In this document: positions 37,601 through 45,275 of the stretch, in pieces
How the letters are laid out: each line of letters begins with the position of its first letter
Position numbering within the stretch: position 1 is the stretch's first letter
Assembly: GCF_045862785.1 (NCBI RefSeq)
Contig: NZ_BQXO01000002.1
Location: 124,001 to 188,000, forward strand
Direction of reading: 5' to 3'
From: Furfurilactobacillus curtus
GTDB lineage: Bacteria > Bacillota > Bacilli > Lactobacillales > Lactobacillaceae
DNA: 64,000 bases
Position numbers and translations under genes: made by a program
Notes under the pieces: generated by a model
What the model was told of the DNA's origin: nothing
What the model saw: the letters and a program-made list of their open reading frames with translations, nothing else
The model's database searches: none

Positions 37601-37814
37601 TGACTCGACAGATAATCCCGTGACTGCTTTACACCACGGCGATTTACAAATGGTGATTAATACCACTCAGCCTAGTCAACGCACGCAATTGGATGGTCAA
37701 CAAATTCGCCAAGCCGCAATCGAAAATGCGGTCCCGCTATTCACGGCTTTAGACACAGTGGCAGCATTGTTGACGGTATTGGAGTCGCGGAGTTTTGGGC
37801 TAAAGGCAATGTGA
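34650..37814 (+). CDS. carB: Carbamoyl-phosphate synthase, large subunit
   Basis: It makes carbamoyl phosphate from bicarbonate, ammonia and two ATP. The 1054 residues show the duplicated architecture: two ATP-grasp halves each starting with a Gly-rich motif (GSGPIVIGQAAEFDYSGTQ at 12-30; GSGPIRIGQGVEFDYATVH near 553). Each half has a VRPAYTLGG or VRPSYVLGG loop and an EVNPR motif, followed by a C-terminal MGS-like allosteric domain. The length is normal. A parS-like site and a strong terminator follow. Confidence 0.97.
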   Translation: MPKRTDLHKILVIGSGPIVIGQAAEFDYSGTQATMALREEGYEVVLVNSNPATIMTDQEVADRVYIEPLTAEFLTRILRRERPDAILPTLGGQTGLNLAKELSESGILAELNIELLGTPLSAIEAAEDREQFKALMKKLGEPVPESTIATTVAAAVHFANEIGYPVIVRPAYTLGGTGGGIAQTEAQLREITTNGLSLSPVTQVLIERSIAGFKEIEFEVMRDAQDTALIVASMENIDPVGIHTGDSLVVAPVQTLSDRDYQMMRDAALKIIRALNIEGGVNIQMALDPNSFHYDIIEVNPRVSRSSALASKATGYPIAKMAAKIAVGLTLAEVTNPVTGSTTAAFEPALDYVVVKIPRWPFDKFPTADRHLGTQMKATGEVMAIGRNLEEALNKAIRSLELGATPDYVSVSSDDLLQGLMPARDDRLFQLLELLRRGQTIETLHEQTGIDVFFLDKLAHLIDLEIALQQHPNDLTILKEAKQNGVSDNSIARLWQKTALAVRQQRLSAGIKPVYKMVDTAAGEFVSQTPYYYGTYEQINEANVSTKPSVLVLGSGPIRIGQGVEFDYATVHAVKALQAAGYEAIVMNSNPETVSTDFSVSDKLYFEPLTVEDVLNVIDLERPVGVIVQFGGQTAINLAAPLAEQGVNILGTSVTDLNRAEDREDFDQVIKQLALPQPLGQTATTVTGALQAAAQIRYPVLVRPSYVLGGRAMEIVTNANELTDYMGRAVKVSRDHPVLIDSYLTGSEAELDVLADGETVVIPGIMEHIERAGVHSGDSMAVYPAQQLSPVVQVAMADAAIALAKALHIRGVMNVQFVIHQNCAYVIEVNPRASRTVPFISKVTHTPIAQLATRVMMGERLAEMGFTTGVLPEAKQVFVKAPVFSFTKLPAVDSLLGPEMKSTGEVMGADTTFDKALYKAFEAAKIHIPTMGKILFTVADPDKPAAIELAQRFNELGYELVATAGTAQALTDAGLTIQCLGKVADSTDNPVTALHHGDLQMVINTTQPSQRTQLDGQQIRQAAIENAVPLFTALDTVAALLTVLESRSFGLKAM

Positions 37815-37820
37815 GCGAAA

Positions 37821-37836
37821 TGTTTCATGTGAAACA
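37821..37836. other. parS-like site after carB
   Basis: TGTTTCATGTGAAACA, 15 of 16 matches to parS; the central C is a T. It lies 7 bases after the carB stop. Confidence 0.65.
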
Positions 37837-37856
37837 AGCCCTCAAAAGAAAAGGAT

Positions 37857-37918
37857 AATCACAAAAGCAATCCTGGCCGACTGGGGGTTATCAGCTGACT
37901 AGGATTGCTTTTGTGATT
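37857..37918. terminator. Bidirectional terminator carB / padR-type gene
   Basis: Perfect 18-base arms (37857-37874 and 37901-37918) serve the two convergent transcripts. Confidence 0.88.
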
Positions 37919-37932
37919 TAGTGGATTTTACC

Positions 37933-38460
37933 TTATTTATCGGTATGCCTTGCTAACCAATCAGTACAAAAATCAATTTTTGCTTGATTAGCATGAAGAC
38001 CATATTCGTAAGCAAACTGCTCGCCAGTTGATAATTCATAATTACTGGGCAAGTATTCCGCTAAACGATCTTGTAGTTGCTGATTTTCAACCTTTTCACG
38101 TTTTATTTCTTGTTCTACTAACTTGACCAGCTGGGAATCAGTGAGATTATCACCGAACATGAGTCGTGCTAAAAAATCTGACTTACGGATGTCGGGTTCG
38201 ACAGGTGAAGTTAAATAAGCCTGAAATTCGGCTCGACCTGTTTGGGTAATTGAGAAAACTTTTTTATCAGGTTTCCCAGTTTGTTCGATGACTGCTTTAG
38301 TAACCTTGTCTTCTTTTTCAAGACCACGTAGAACCGGGTAAACCATACCAGCTGAACTATCGAAGAAAAATGCAAAGCTAGTCTTGAATAGTTGGGTAAT
38401 GTCATAACCAGTCATAGGGTGCCGGTTGAGCATACCTAAAACAATTTGACGACTTTTCAT
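37933..38460 (-). CDS. PadR-family transcriptional regulator
   Basis: A 175-residue regulator: a winged HTH (IVLGMLNRHPMTGYDITQ, with the wing segment GMVYPVLRGLEKED) and a C-terminal helical dimerisation domain (about 95-175). ATG 38460 has SD GAGGAGT; the upstream TTG has none. It lies downstream of the DHA2 exporter on the same strand (46-base gap), so both are probably co-transcribed and autoregulated through the inverted repeat at 40268-40317. Confidence 0.88.
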   Translation of the reverse strand: MKSRQIVLGMLNRHPMTGYDITQLFKTSFAFFFDSSAGMVYPVLRGLEKEDKVTKAVIEQTGKPDKKVFSITQTGRAEFQAYLTSPVEPDIRKSDFLARLMFGDNLTDSQLVKLVEQEIKREKVENQQLQDRLAEYLPSNYELSTGEQFAYEYGLHANQAKIDFCTDWLARHTDK

Positions 38461-38506
38461 GTTGAAATTACTCCTCAATTGATTGGATTTAGTTTAGCAC
38501 AAAAAT

Positions 38507-40249
38507 TCAATCGGCGGCGTTGTGAGATCGGTGTAACAATCTAAGGTAATTTCGACGGCGATAAAAGAGTAAGCAAACTGGTACGGACAAAAGCGTTAAT
38601 GGAAGGAACCATTGATAGAGTTTTAAAAAAGCAGTTGTTATATGTGATTTAGTTAAAGTAGTAATCTGGTGCGTTGTTTGATTAACTTGCCCGTTATCGT
38701 GGGCGACAGTTGCCTTAACCTGACTGGTGACAGTACGACTAATCTTTTGCTTAACCGTTGGTTGAAGTTGGCTTGGCAACTGATTTACTTTGTCTTTATT
38801 CCAAGCAAGCTGAGTTTCCTTTTGAATTAAGTGCTGTGTTTGTGCAGGTGTAATACCACTACCATGTTGACGAGTCGTTTTTACATGGTCACTAGAAATT
38901 CGTGAATGTGCTGTCGTTAAAATTGCTGTCTTCACGGTGCTTGGCAAACTGGTTTTACCCACAGTAGTCTGGACTTGATACCAAGCGGCTGTCTTCGCGT
39001 TACTAATATTACTCGTTAGTAGTGAGATAAAAATTGCCACCGCTAAAATATTCCCAATTTGTCGTAAGACACCCATCACACTTTGCGAAGCAGTTAGTTT
39101 TTCGCCCTCAAAATCTGAGGCTGCTAAGACGGTAATCGGGCCAATAACTAACCCGTAGCCAATACCTAAACAAGCTAAACCGATAAATGTTTGCCAATAA
39201 TGATCTGGGTCCATAAACCCTAAAACGCTATAACTAATTGACATGCTAACGAAACCTAGCAAAATGATGATTCTTGGCCCAAGAGTTTCGACCAAAGTTC
39301 CCGAAATTGGTGAAACTATAAAGATGGCCAACGATGCGGGGGTGATCAATAACGCTGCAGTTAGCTCCGACTTGCCCTGTACTTGAGTAAAGAAGGTTGG
39401 CATAACCACCATAACGGCTACCATGATTAAACCAGCGAGAATGACGGTCACTGCGGCGCCAGAAAATTGTCGATCTTTAAACAGATCTAATCGAATCATG
39501 GGTGATGTGACATGATGTTCAACGAAAATAAAGCTAATTAAGCATCCGATTGTTAAGACAAATAAGCTAATGACAGTTTTGCTAGACCAACCCCAAGTTG
39601 GACCTTGGGTTAAAGCCATTGTCAGTGACAATAAAGTAATGATGAGCAATAGCATGCCACCATAATCAACCTTTGCATTGATCCGTGGTTCTTTTTGAAT
39701 CGGTAGTTGAATTAGAACACCAATTAAAGCTAGGGCAACTAATGGTAAATTGACGTAAAATACCCAGCGCCAGCCGAGAAATTGAGTTACTATGCCACCA
39801 ATCGTGGGACCTAATGTAGCAGCTAATCCTTGAGTTAAACCGACCGATAATAGTGCCAAGCGGCGTTGTGCTTGTGGGGTAGTCGCGATCGCAATTGTCA
39901 TACTTGTTGGAAAGATAATTGCCGCGCCGACGCTTTGAACGCCTCGACCAATAATGAGCATCCTAGGTACATCCGCTTGTCCTGAAACAAAAGAACCTAT
40001 AGCAAAAATAATTAAACCACCTAGATAAACTTTGTTGCGACCTAATAAATCTGCAGCCCGAGCTAAGGGGATGGTAAGCGCTGCAAAAGTAATGGTGTAA
40101 ATATTAAGAGCCCAAGATAACTGACTGAGTGGCACATTCATATGGTTTTGAATGGCCGGTAAAGCGATATTCATTACTGTTGTATCTAACATACATAGGA
40201 ATGTACCGATACACATGGTTAAAAGGAGTAGCCAATTGGTTTGTTTCAT
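38507..40249 (-). CDS. DHA2-family (EmrB/QacA) drug:proton antiporter
   Basis: A 580-residue major facilitator with 14 predicted helices. MCIGTFLCMLDTTVMNIALPAIQ is the DHA2 start (motif D1), and RAADLLGRNKVYL is the loop 2-3 motif. Between the last two helices is a long hydrophilic segment of about 130 residues (roughly 415-545), rich in Thr, Gln and Lys, predicted outside the cell. ATG 40249 is the first good start. Substrate unknown; a toxic compound sensed by the PadR regulator is likely. Confidence 0.88.
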   Translation of the reverse strand: MKQTNWLLLLTMCIGTFLCMLDTTVMNIALPAIQNHMNVPLSQLSWALNIYTITFAALTIPLARAADLLGRNKVYLGGLIIFAIGSFVSGQADVPRMLIIGRGVQSVGAAIIFPTSMTIAIATTPQAQRRLALLSVGLTQGLAATLGPTIGGIVTQFLGWRWVFYVNLPLVALALIGVLIQLPIQKEPRINAKVDYGGMLLLIITLLSLTMALTQGPTWGWSSKTVISLFVLTIGCLISFIFVEHHVTSPMIRLDLFKDRQFSGAAVTVILAGLIMVAVMVVMPTFFTQVQGKSELTAALLITPASLAIFIVSPISGTLVETLGPRIIILLGFVSMSISYSVLGFMDPDHYWQTFIGLACLGIGYGLVIGPITVLAASDFEGEKLTASQSVMGVLRQIGNILAVAIFISLLTSNISNAKTAAWYQVQTTVGKTSLPSTVKTAILTTAHSRISSDHVKTTRQHGSGITPAQTQHLIQKETQLAWNKDKVNQLPSQLQPTVKQKISRTVTSQVKATVAHDNGQVNQTTHQITTLTKSHITTAFLKLYQWFLPLTLLSVPVCLLFYRRRNYLRLLHRSHNAAD

Positions 40250-40267
40250 TCTAAAACGCCTCAATTC

Positions 40268-40317
40268 ATATTAACAATTATAGTATAAAAGACGCTTCAT
40301 ACTATAATTGTTAATAT
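40268..40317. promoter_or_regulatory. Perfect 19-bp inverted repeat, probable PadR operator
   Basis: ATATTAACAATTATAGTAT (40268-40286) is repeated exactly in reverse complement at 40299-40317 with a 12-base spacer. It sits 19 bases before the exporter start. On the minus strand the repeat contains TATAAT- and TATACT-like boxes, so a bound repressor would cover the promoter. Confidence 0.75.
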
Positions 40318-40471
40318 AGAGGGTGTCAATCATCTTTTTGAAGATCATTTCATTAAAGTTAACCGGATCTAAGACGAAAATAGATGTCTTTTGATTTGGC
40401 ATAACGTTGGAAACATTAAAAGATCTAGGCCTTAATGTTAATTCATTTCTGATGGTTGCCATTTAGGACCA

Positions 40472-40600
40472 TTATTTAAAGTGTTTTAAATTAAGCGATT
40501 CATGGCGAGCTGATAGATTTTCGGATAGTTCTTGAATACTCAGCCAATCAGTAACGGGGTGATCATATCGAAATCCTAGATTAGGCAACTTAATAGCTTA
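40472..40600 (-). pseudogene. Possible gene fragment
   Basis: The minus strand has an open frame of about 42 codons with normal codon use (GFRYDHPVTDWLSIQELSE, ending LNLKHFK and a stop at 40472-40474) but no convincing start or SD, and a stop in frame just upstream. It looks like the 3' end of a lost gene. No family recognised. Confidence 0.3.
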
Positions 40601-40640
40601 ACTTAAGGAGCGAGATTGCATCACTCACGTTTCGATAAAA

Positions 40641-40687
40641 ATCCCTTGAGCTAATACAGGCACAACAGCCTTAATTGCTCAAGGGAT
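40641..40687 (-). terminator. Terminator of the small membrane protein gene
   Basis: ATCCCTTGAGC and GCTCAAGGGAT pair perfectly; on the minus strand TTTTT follows. It lies 48 bases beyond the stop at 40736. Confidence 0.75.
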
Positions 40688-40735
40688 AAAATGGAATTTA
40701 TACTAGATCATTTAAAATATCTTCAGGTCCTGATA

Positions 40736-40897
40736 TTAAACTGAACGGGAAGTCTTAAAAAGAATTGTGACACAAGTTGCCATGAAGAAGGTGGTGGCAA
40801 CCGGAATAAAAGTTGCGTTTTGAGCCAAGAAGAGAATTAGTTCCAGAATTGCGATAATCCAGACCAATGCCAGGATGAATTTTTTGATTTTACCCAT
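40736..40897 (-). CDS. Small membrane protein, 53 residues
   Basis: The frame MGKIKKFILALVWIIAILEL... has a basic N-terminus and two hydrophobic segments (residues about 7-24 and 30-47) joined by LAQNATFIP. It ends FKTSRSV. SD GGAG lies 7-10 bases before the ATG, and a terminator lies behind it. I do not recognise a family. The two-helix pattern, SD and terminator make it a credible single-gene unit. Confidence 0.7.
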   Translation of the reverse strand: MGKIKKFILALVWIIAILELILFLAQNATFIPVATTFFMATCVTILFKTSRSV

Positions 40898-41105
40898 AAT
40901 AGTCTCCATTTCTTATATATTAATATTATTAAACTTATTCATAAAACACAAGTCGGGTTGCTTTAACAGTTCATAGTTACCTCAAAGTGCGTACTTGTTG
41001 GTAATAAATTAACTTGTTAGGATGGACAAGGTTACCAATAAAGACGAGATTACTTTTGAGACATAGCATTAACGATAGAAGCAGGAATTATAAAAGGAGC
41101 TTTTG

Positions 41106-42086
41106 ATGAAATATCGTACATTAGGAAAGACAGGATTTAAAATTAGTGATGTTTCGTTAGGTACGTGGCAACTGGGCGGTAAGTGGGGCGCCCCTTTTGA
41201 TGAACAGGATGCCCAAGCAACGCTAGCGGCGGCTTATGATGCCGGGGTTAATTTTTTTGATACGGCGGATATTTATCAAGAGGGACTTAGTGAAAAGGCC
41301 ATTGGGACCTTTTTAAAGGGGAAGACGGACAAAGTGTACGTTTCAACCAAAATTGGCCGTAAGCTTGACCCCCATGTGGCAGCTGGCTATACACCGGCCA
41401 ATATTGATGCCTTCGTCGATGCAAGTTTACAAAACATGCAGGTAGACGCCCTCGATAATGTGTTGCTGCACTGTCCGCCGACAGCAGTCTATTACAATCC
41501 GGAGGTTTGGTTCGAACTGGATCGTCTCAAAAAAATCGGTAAAATCCGCAATTATGGTGTCAGTGTCGAGAAGACTGAAGAAGCGATCAAAGCATTAGAT
41601 TATGACATCTCGACTGTTGAAATTATTTTCAACATGTTTCGATTAAAGCCGGCAAATTTATTCTTCAAGTTAGCACAAGCTAAAAATGTTGGTATTTTAG
41701 CCCGGGTGCCACTGGCCTCTGGATTATTGTCCGGGAAATATTCGGCCGAAACGAAATTTGGTGCTGAAGATCATCGTTCCTATAATCGCGATGGATCCGC
41801 CTTTGATAAGGGTGAAACATTCTCTGGTGTCGATTATCTGACTGGCGTTAAAGCTGCCAATGAGCTCAAGCAACGTTTGGGGACGGAGCAGTTAGCTCAA
41901 ACGGCATTGCGGTGGATTCTGATGTTCGATGCGGTAACAACCGTGATTCCCGGTGCTTCCAACCCAGGCCAAATTGCGCGTAATGTTAGCGCATCGGATG
42001 TACCAGCATTAACGGATGAACAGATGGCCATCGTTCGTGATGTTTATAACCGGCTGATTAAGAATCCGGTTGAGTATCTGTGGTAA
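41106..42086 (+). CDS. Aldo/keto reductase
   Basis: A 326-residue NADPH-dependent oxidoreductase of the AKR fold. The catalytic tetrad is visible as Asp in FFDTADIY (with its Tyr), Lys in VSTKIG and His in LLHCPP. The cofactor tail motif (VIPGASNPGQIARNV) is near the C-terminus. It resembles the YhdN/IolS group that reduces aldehydes or acts on sugars. ATG 41106 with SD GGAG is preferred over TTG 41103. Monocistronic with a strong terminator. Substrate unknown. Confidence 0.9.
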   Translation: MKYRTLGKTGFKISDVSLGTWQLGGKWGAPFDEQDAQATLAAAYDAGVNFFDTADIYQEGLSEKAIGTFLKGKTDKVYVSTKIGRKLDPHVAAGYTPANIDAFVDASLQNMQVDALDNVLLHCPPTAVYYNPEVWFELDRLKKIGKIRNYGVSVEKTEEAIKALDYDISTVEIIFNMFRLKPANLFFKLAQAKNVGILARVPLASGLLSGKYSAETKFGAEDHRSYNRDGSAFDKGETFSGVDYLTGVKAANELKQRLGTEQLAQTALRWILMFDAVTTVIPGASNPGQIARNVSASDVPALTDEQMAIVRDVYNRLIKNPVEYLW

Positions 42087-42110
42087 TGTGTAAATGAATC
42101 AGCGACAAGC

Positions 42111-42158
42111 AAAAATCCGCTAAGCAGACCTCTTGAACGAGGTGCTTAGCGGATTTTT
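42111..42158. terminator. Terminator of the aldo/keto reductase gene
   Basis: Arms of about 21 bases (42111-42132 and 42139-42158), with one unpaired base, form a stem around TTGAAC with A and T tracts at both ends. Confidence 0.9.
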
Positions 42159-42270
42159 GTGGCTCTTCAGGACCATCGGCACTTAATTAACGACCACAAA
42201 TTGGCCAACTGCAATCGGCAGTAGTAGTTTGTTTTGAACTGATTTTCTACCTGATATGTTCTTAGATTCA

Positions 42271-42309
42271 AAAAGATCGGCCCTGCAAAATTGCATGAGC
42301 CGATCTTTT
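42271..42309. terminator. Terminator of dhaT
   Basis: AAAAGATCGGC and GCCGATCTTTT pair perfectly; the loop contains the palindrome TGCAAAATTGCA. On the minus strand it lies 24 bases after the dhaT stop. Confidence 0.8.
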
Positions 42310-42332
42310 GAGTGATTTTTGGGTTTCAAGCC

Positions 42333-43505
42333 TTATTCTGCATCATAAGCAGCTTGGAAGATCTTGATAATGTCTTCTTTGGTCCCTTTACGAGGGTTGG
42401 AGAAGGCGTTACCGTCTTTCAAAGCATTTTCAGCCATCAATTCAAAGTCTTCAGGCTTAGCACCGATTTCTTTGATCGACTTTGGAATACCAACATCTTG
42501 TGACATTTGCTTCATGGCTTTGATGGATAATTCAGCGGCGTCACGAGTGGACAGACCTTCTGTGTTTTCACCCATAATTTCAGCTAATTCAGCAAACCGC
42601 TCTGGGTCAGCGATGATGTTGTATTGTTCAACATATGGCAATAATAGGGCACAGCAGACACCATGCGGCGCGTCGTATTGACCACCGAGTTGGTGCGCCA
42701 TGGCATGAACGTAACCTAGGTTGGCATTATTGAAGGCCATACCGGCGAGCATTTCTGCTTCAACCATCTTGGTCCGAGCCTCAAGGTTATGACCGTTAGC
42801 AACAGCTTCACGTAAGGAAGTTTCAATCAACTTGATCGCTTCAATACATTGTGAGTCCGTGATCGGGTTGTGATCTACTGAAACATATGGCTCGATTGCT
42901 TGTACGAAAGCATCCATTCCCGTGGCAGCTGTTAAGCCTTTTGGCACGTCCAACATCAAACTTGGATCGTTGAAAGAAACCAATGGAATGTTCCGCCAAG
43001 AAACAACAACGAACTTCAAGTGTGTTTCTTCATTAGTGATCACCGCGTGACGCGTCAATTCTGAACCAGTGCCAGCCGTCGTATTGACAGCAATCAGTGG
43101 TGGCAACGCGTTATCGAGTGTTTCGATACCAGCTAACTTAGTGATGTCGTCACCGTTCGTTAAGATAATTCCGGCACCTTTACCTGTATCGTGAGCAGAG
43201 CCACCACCGACCGTAATAATAGAGTCGGCACCTGATTCTTCGTATAACTTCTTCACTTCCTGAATATTGCGAATCTTTGGATTAGGTTCAACGCCGTTAT
43301 AAATAATGTAGTCAACACCAGCGGCTTTCAAGGAGGTCAGTGTTTGTTCAACGGCGCCATCTTTTAAACCTTCCAGAAATTTATCGGTAACCACAACGGG
43401 CTTTTTCATACCCAACATCTTGGCACGTTCACCAATCTTACTAATCACGCCAGGGCCAAAGAAGTTGACACTTGGCATCAAAAAATCATAACTGCGTTCA
43501 GCCAT
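42333..43505 (-). CDS. dhaT: 1,3-propanediol dehydrogenase (iron-containing alcohol dehydrogenase)
   Basis: A 390-residue group III Fe-dependent alcohol dehydrogenase. The NAD motif GGGSAHDTGK, the helix region TTAGTGSELTRHAVI, and metal ligands in GMDAFVQAIEPY and HAMAHQLGGQYDAPHG are intact. The start SYDFLMPSVNFFGPGV is strongly reminiscent of lactobacillus DhaT, which reduces 3-hydroxypropionaldehyde to 1,3-propanediol to recycle NADH in heterofermentative growth. ATG 43505 has SD AGAAGG. No glycerol dehydratase is nearby. A cre-like site lies upstream. Confidence 0.93.
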   Translation of the reverse strand: MAERSYDFLMPSVNFFGPGVISKIGERAKMLGMKKPVVVTDKFLEGLKDGAVEQTLTSLKAAGVDYIIYNGVEPNPKIRNIQEVKKLYEESGADSIITVGGGSAHDTGKGAGIILTNGDDITKLAGIETLDNALPPLIAVNTTAGTGSELTRHAVITNEETHLKFVVVSWRNIPLVSFNDPSLMLDVPKGLTAATGMDAFVQAIEPYVSVDHNPITDSQCIEAIKLIETSLREAVANGHNLEARTKMVEAEMLAGMAFNNANLGYVHAMAHQLGGQYDAPHGVCCALLLPYVEQYNIIADPERFAELAEIMGENTEGLSTRDAAELSIKAMKQMSQDVGIPKSIKEIGAKPEDFELMAENALKDGNAFSNPRKGTKEDIIKIFQAAYDAE

Positions 43506-43662
43506 AACTGAAGAACCTTCTTTCCAAAATTGTGCGAACACTAACTAACTCATTCACAAGTAAACTATAACTTCAATACTTACAATTATCAATAGTGTTT
43601 TTGAACATTCACAAAGTCTGCTGTATCAATGTATATGAACCGTTACAGTCGCCTGACTTTTA

Positions 43663-43676
43663 TAAAAGCGCTTTCA
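43663..43676. promoter_or_regulatory. cre-like site before dhaT
   Basis: TAAAAGCGCTTTCA matches the cre consensus TGWNANCGNTNWCA at 13 of 14 positions. A weaker cre-like sequence, TTAAAGCGTTTTCG, is at 43835-43848 closer to the AEC permease gene. The rest of this 420-base divergent gap shows no gene. Confidence 0.55.
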
Positions 43677-43924
43677 TACATAATTAACATTTTTCACAAA
43701 ATCGCCGTTTAGTGAGCCATCTTAAACATTGACCTGCTAAAGTTTGCTAGTTGTTAAAGCTATTATGGAAAAATTGATGTTTATCAAATTGCTTCTTTTA
43801 TTTTTTAAAAAATAGGGAGCTTGATTTGAAGTATTTAAAGCGTTTTCGTGTTAGCATGTTCAAGTCAAGTAATTGTGAACTCACAAGGCCGACAAAATTT
43901 ATATAGAAACGAAAGTGATTAAAA

Positions 43925-44896
43925 ATGGCAGTATTTTGGACGTCGATTCAGAGTGTTTTATCAATTGTATTAATGATTGCGGTCGGTTATTGGGCGCAAG
44001 GACGTGGCTGGTTTGATGACAAGTTTTCTGGTGCGTTATCAAAGATAATTATGAACATCGGGTTACCGGCTTCCATCTTTATGGCGATGCTTGAACGTTT
44101 TAAACCGGCACAATTGGCCACACTTTCCACTGGCTTGCTCTACGTTATTTTAGCGGTTGTCATTGGCTATTTATTGGCTTGGTTCTTAACGCGGTTATTC
44201 CGAGTACCCAAGGGACGACGGGGTTTAATGATGACGGCGATGAACGGGGCAAATACGGTCTTTATTGGATTACCCTTGAATGTGGCCTTATTCGGTCAAC
44301 CCTCGGTACCGTACCTTTTGGTTTATTATATTGTGAATACGGTCGTAATCTGGACTGTTGGGGTGTGGATTATCGCCGCTGATGATCCAACCACTAGTGG
44401 TGAAAAAGCCCAATTTGATTGGCATCACTTATTGCCGGTGCCACTATGGGGCTTCATCGTCGCGTTGCCATTTATCTTTTTCTGGCCACAAGCGGCGACT
44501 AGTTTACCAAGTTTTATTACTACTACATTAACAGCCATTGGTGGACTGGTGACACCACTATCCTTGATCTACATCGGCATTATGTTGCGTAATTTTGGTT
44601 TGAAAAATATGTCATTTGATGGTCATGTTATTTTGACGCTACTTGGTCGGTTCGTGTTATCACCAATTATTATGGCGCTCATCATCTTTGTTGGGTTACA
44701 TGCCGGAGTTCCAATGGTCGGCGTATTTCAAAAGACTTTGATTATTCAATCTGCAACGCCCGCATTGGCAGTATTGCCTATTCTAGCTAATACTTATCAC
44801 AGTGACGTTAAATTTGCGACTAACATTGTCGTTGCGACTTCAACACTATTTATTATCGTGGTACCAGTCATTATGGGGATTATTAACTTAGTGTAG
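43925..44896 (+). CDS. AEC-family transporter (malate permease-like)
   Basis: A 323-residue membrane protein with about 10 helices. MNIGLPASIFMAML and NGANTVFIGLPLNVALFG are auxin efflux carrier family motifs; the last part has QSATPALAVLPILANTYHSD. Lactobacillus members are often annotated malate permease (MleP), but specificity is not shown here. No malolactic gene is adjacent. It is divergent from dhaT. SD is weak. Confidence 0.85.
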   Translation: MAVFWTSIQSVLSIVLMIAVGYWAQGRGWFDDKFSGALSKIIMNIGLPASIFMAMLERFKPAQLATLSTGLLYVILAVVIGYLLAWFLTRLFRVPKGRRGLMMTAMNGANTVFIGLPLNVALFGQPSVPYLLVYYIVNTVVIWTVGVWIIAADDPTTSGEKAQFDWHHLLPVPLWGFIVALPFIFFWPQAATSLPSFITTTLTAIGGLVTPLSLIYIGIMLRNFGLKNMSFDGHVILTLLGRFVLSPIIMALIIFVGLHAGVPMVGVFQKTLIIQSATPALAVLPILANTYHSDVKFATNIVVATSTLFIIVVPVIMGIINLV

Positions 44897-45015
44897 GTCA
44901 AGCAATTTACGTTGAAATGCCAGATGAAAATTTAATTGACGAATAATGAGTAATCGGGTACGCTATGCACATATTAATTTTAAAGCGGTTTAATTTTTGA
45001 AAGGAGTGTTTAATC

Positions 45016-45099
45016 ATGATGTCATTGTCACAATTCTGTTGTTGTTACACCCGTCTATCAAGCCAAACGATACTAATCGCGGCAAAACAGGCCTGTTAA
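45016..45099 (+). CDS. Cys-rich leader peptide (27 residues)
   Basis: A short frame with SD AAGGAG (45001-45006) begins MMSLSQF and contains three consecutive Cys codons (TGT TGT TGT, residues 8-10), then YTRLSSQ, and ends with another Cys codon just before the stop. A strong terminator follows at 45171 and the oligopeptide-binding gene at 45276. The layout is that of transcription attenuation by ribosome stalling at Cys codons when Cys-tRNA is scarce. A promoter may lie at 44936-44964 (TTGACG/TACGCT). Confidence 0.65.
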   Translation: MMSLSQFCCCYTRLSSQTILIAAKQAC

Positions 45100-45170
45100 C
45101 ACGATGGAATTTTTCAATGATTAACGATGATTAAATGACTTTCATCGGCAAATTCAGTGAAAAATTGTGT

Positions 45171-45209
45171 AACGGCTTTTGCCCGCGTGTGGGCAAAGGC
45201 CGTTTTTTT
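45171..45209 (+). terminator. Attenuator terminator behind the Cys leader
   Basis: AACGGCTTTTGCCC (45171-45184) pairs with GGGCAAAGGCCGTT (45191-45204), ahead of seven Ts (45203-45209). It stands 66 bases before the binding-protein gene, so it controls that gene. Confidence 0.85.
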
Positions 45210-45275
45210 GTTGTCTTCATTTTAATGACTAGCGCCCACACTTGAATTTCAAGAACGTTTAGAGGGGAAAATAAG

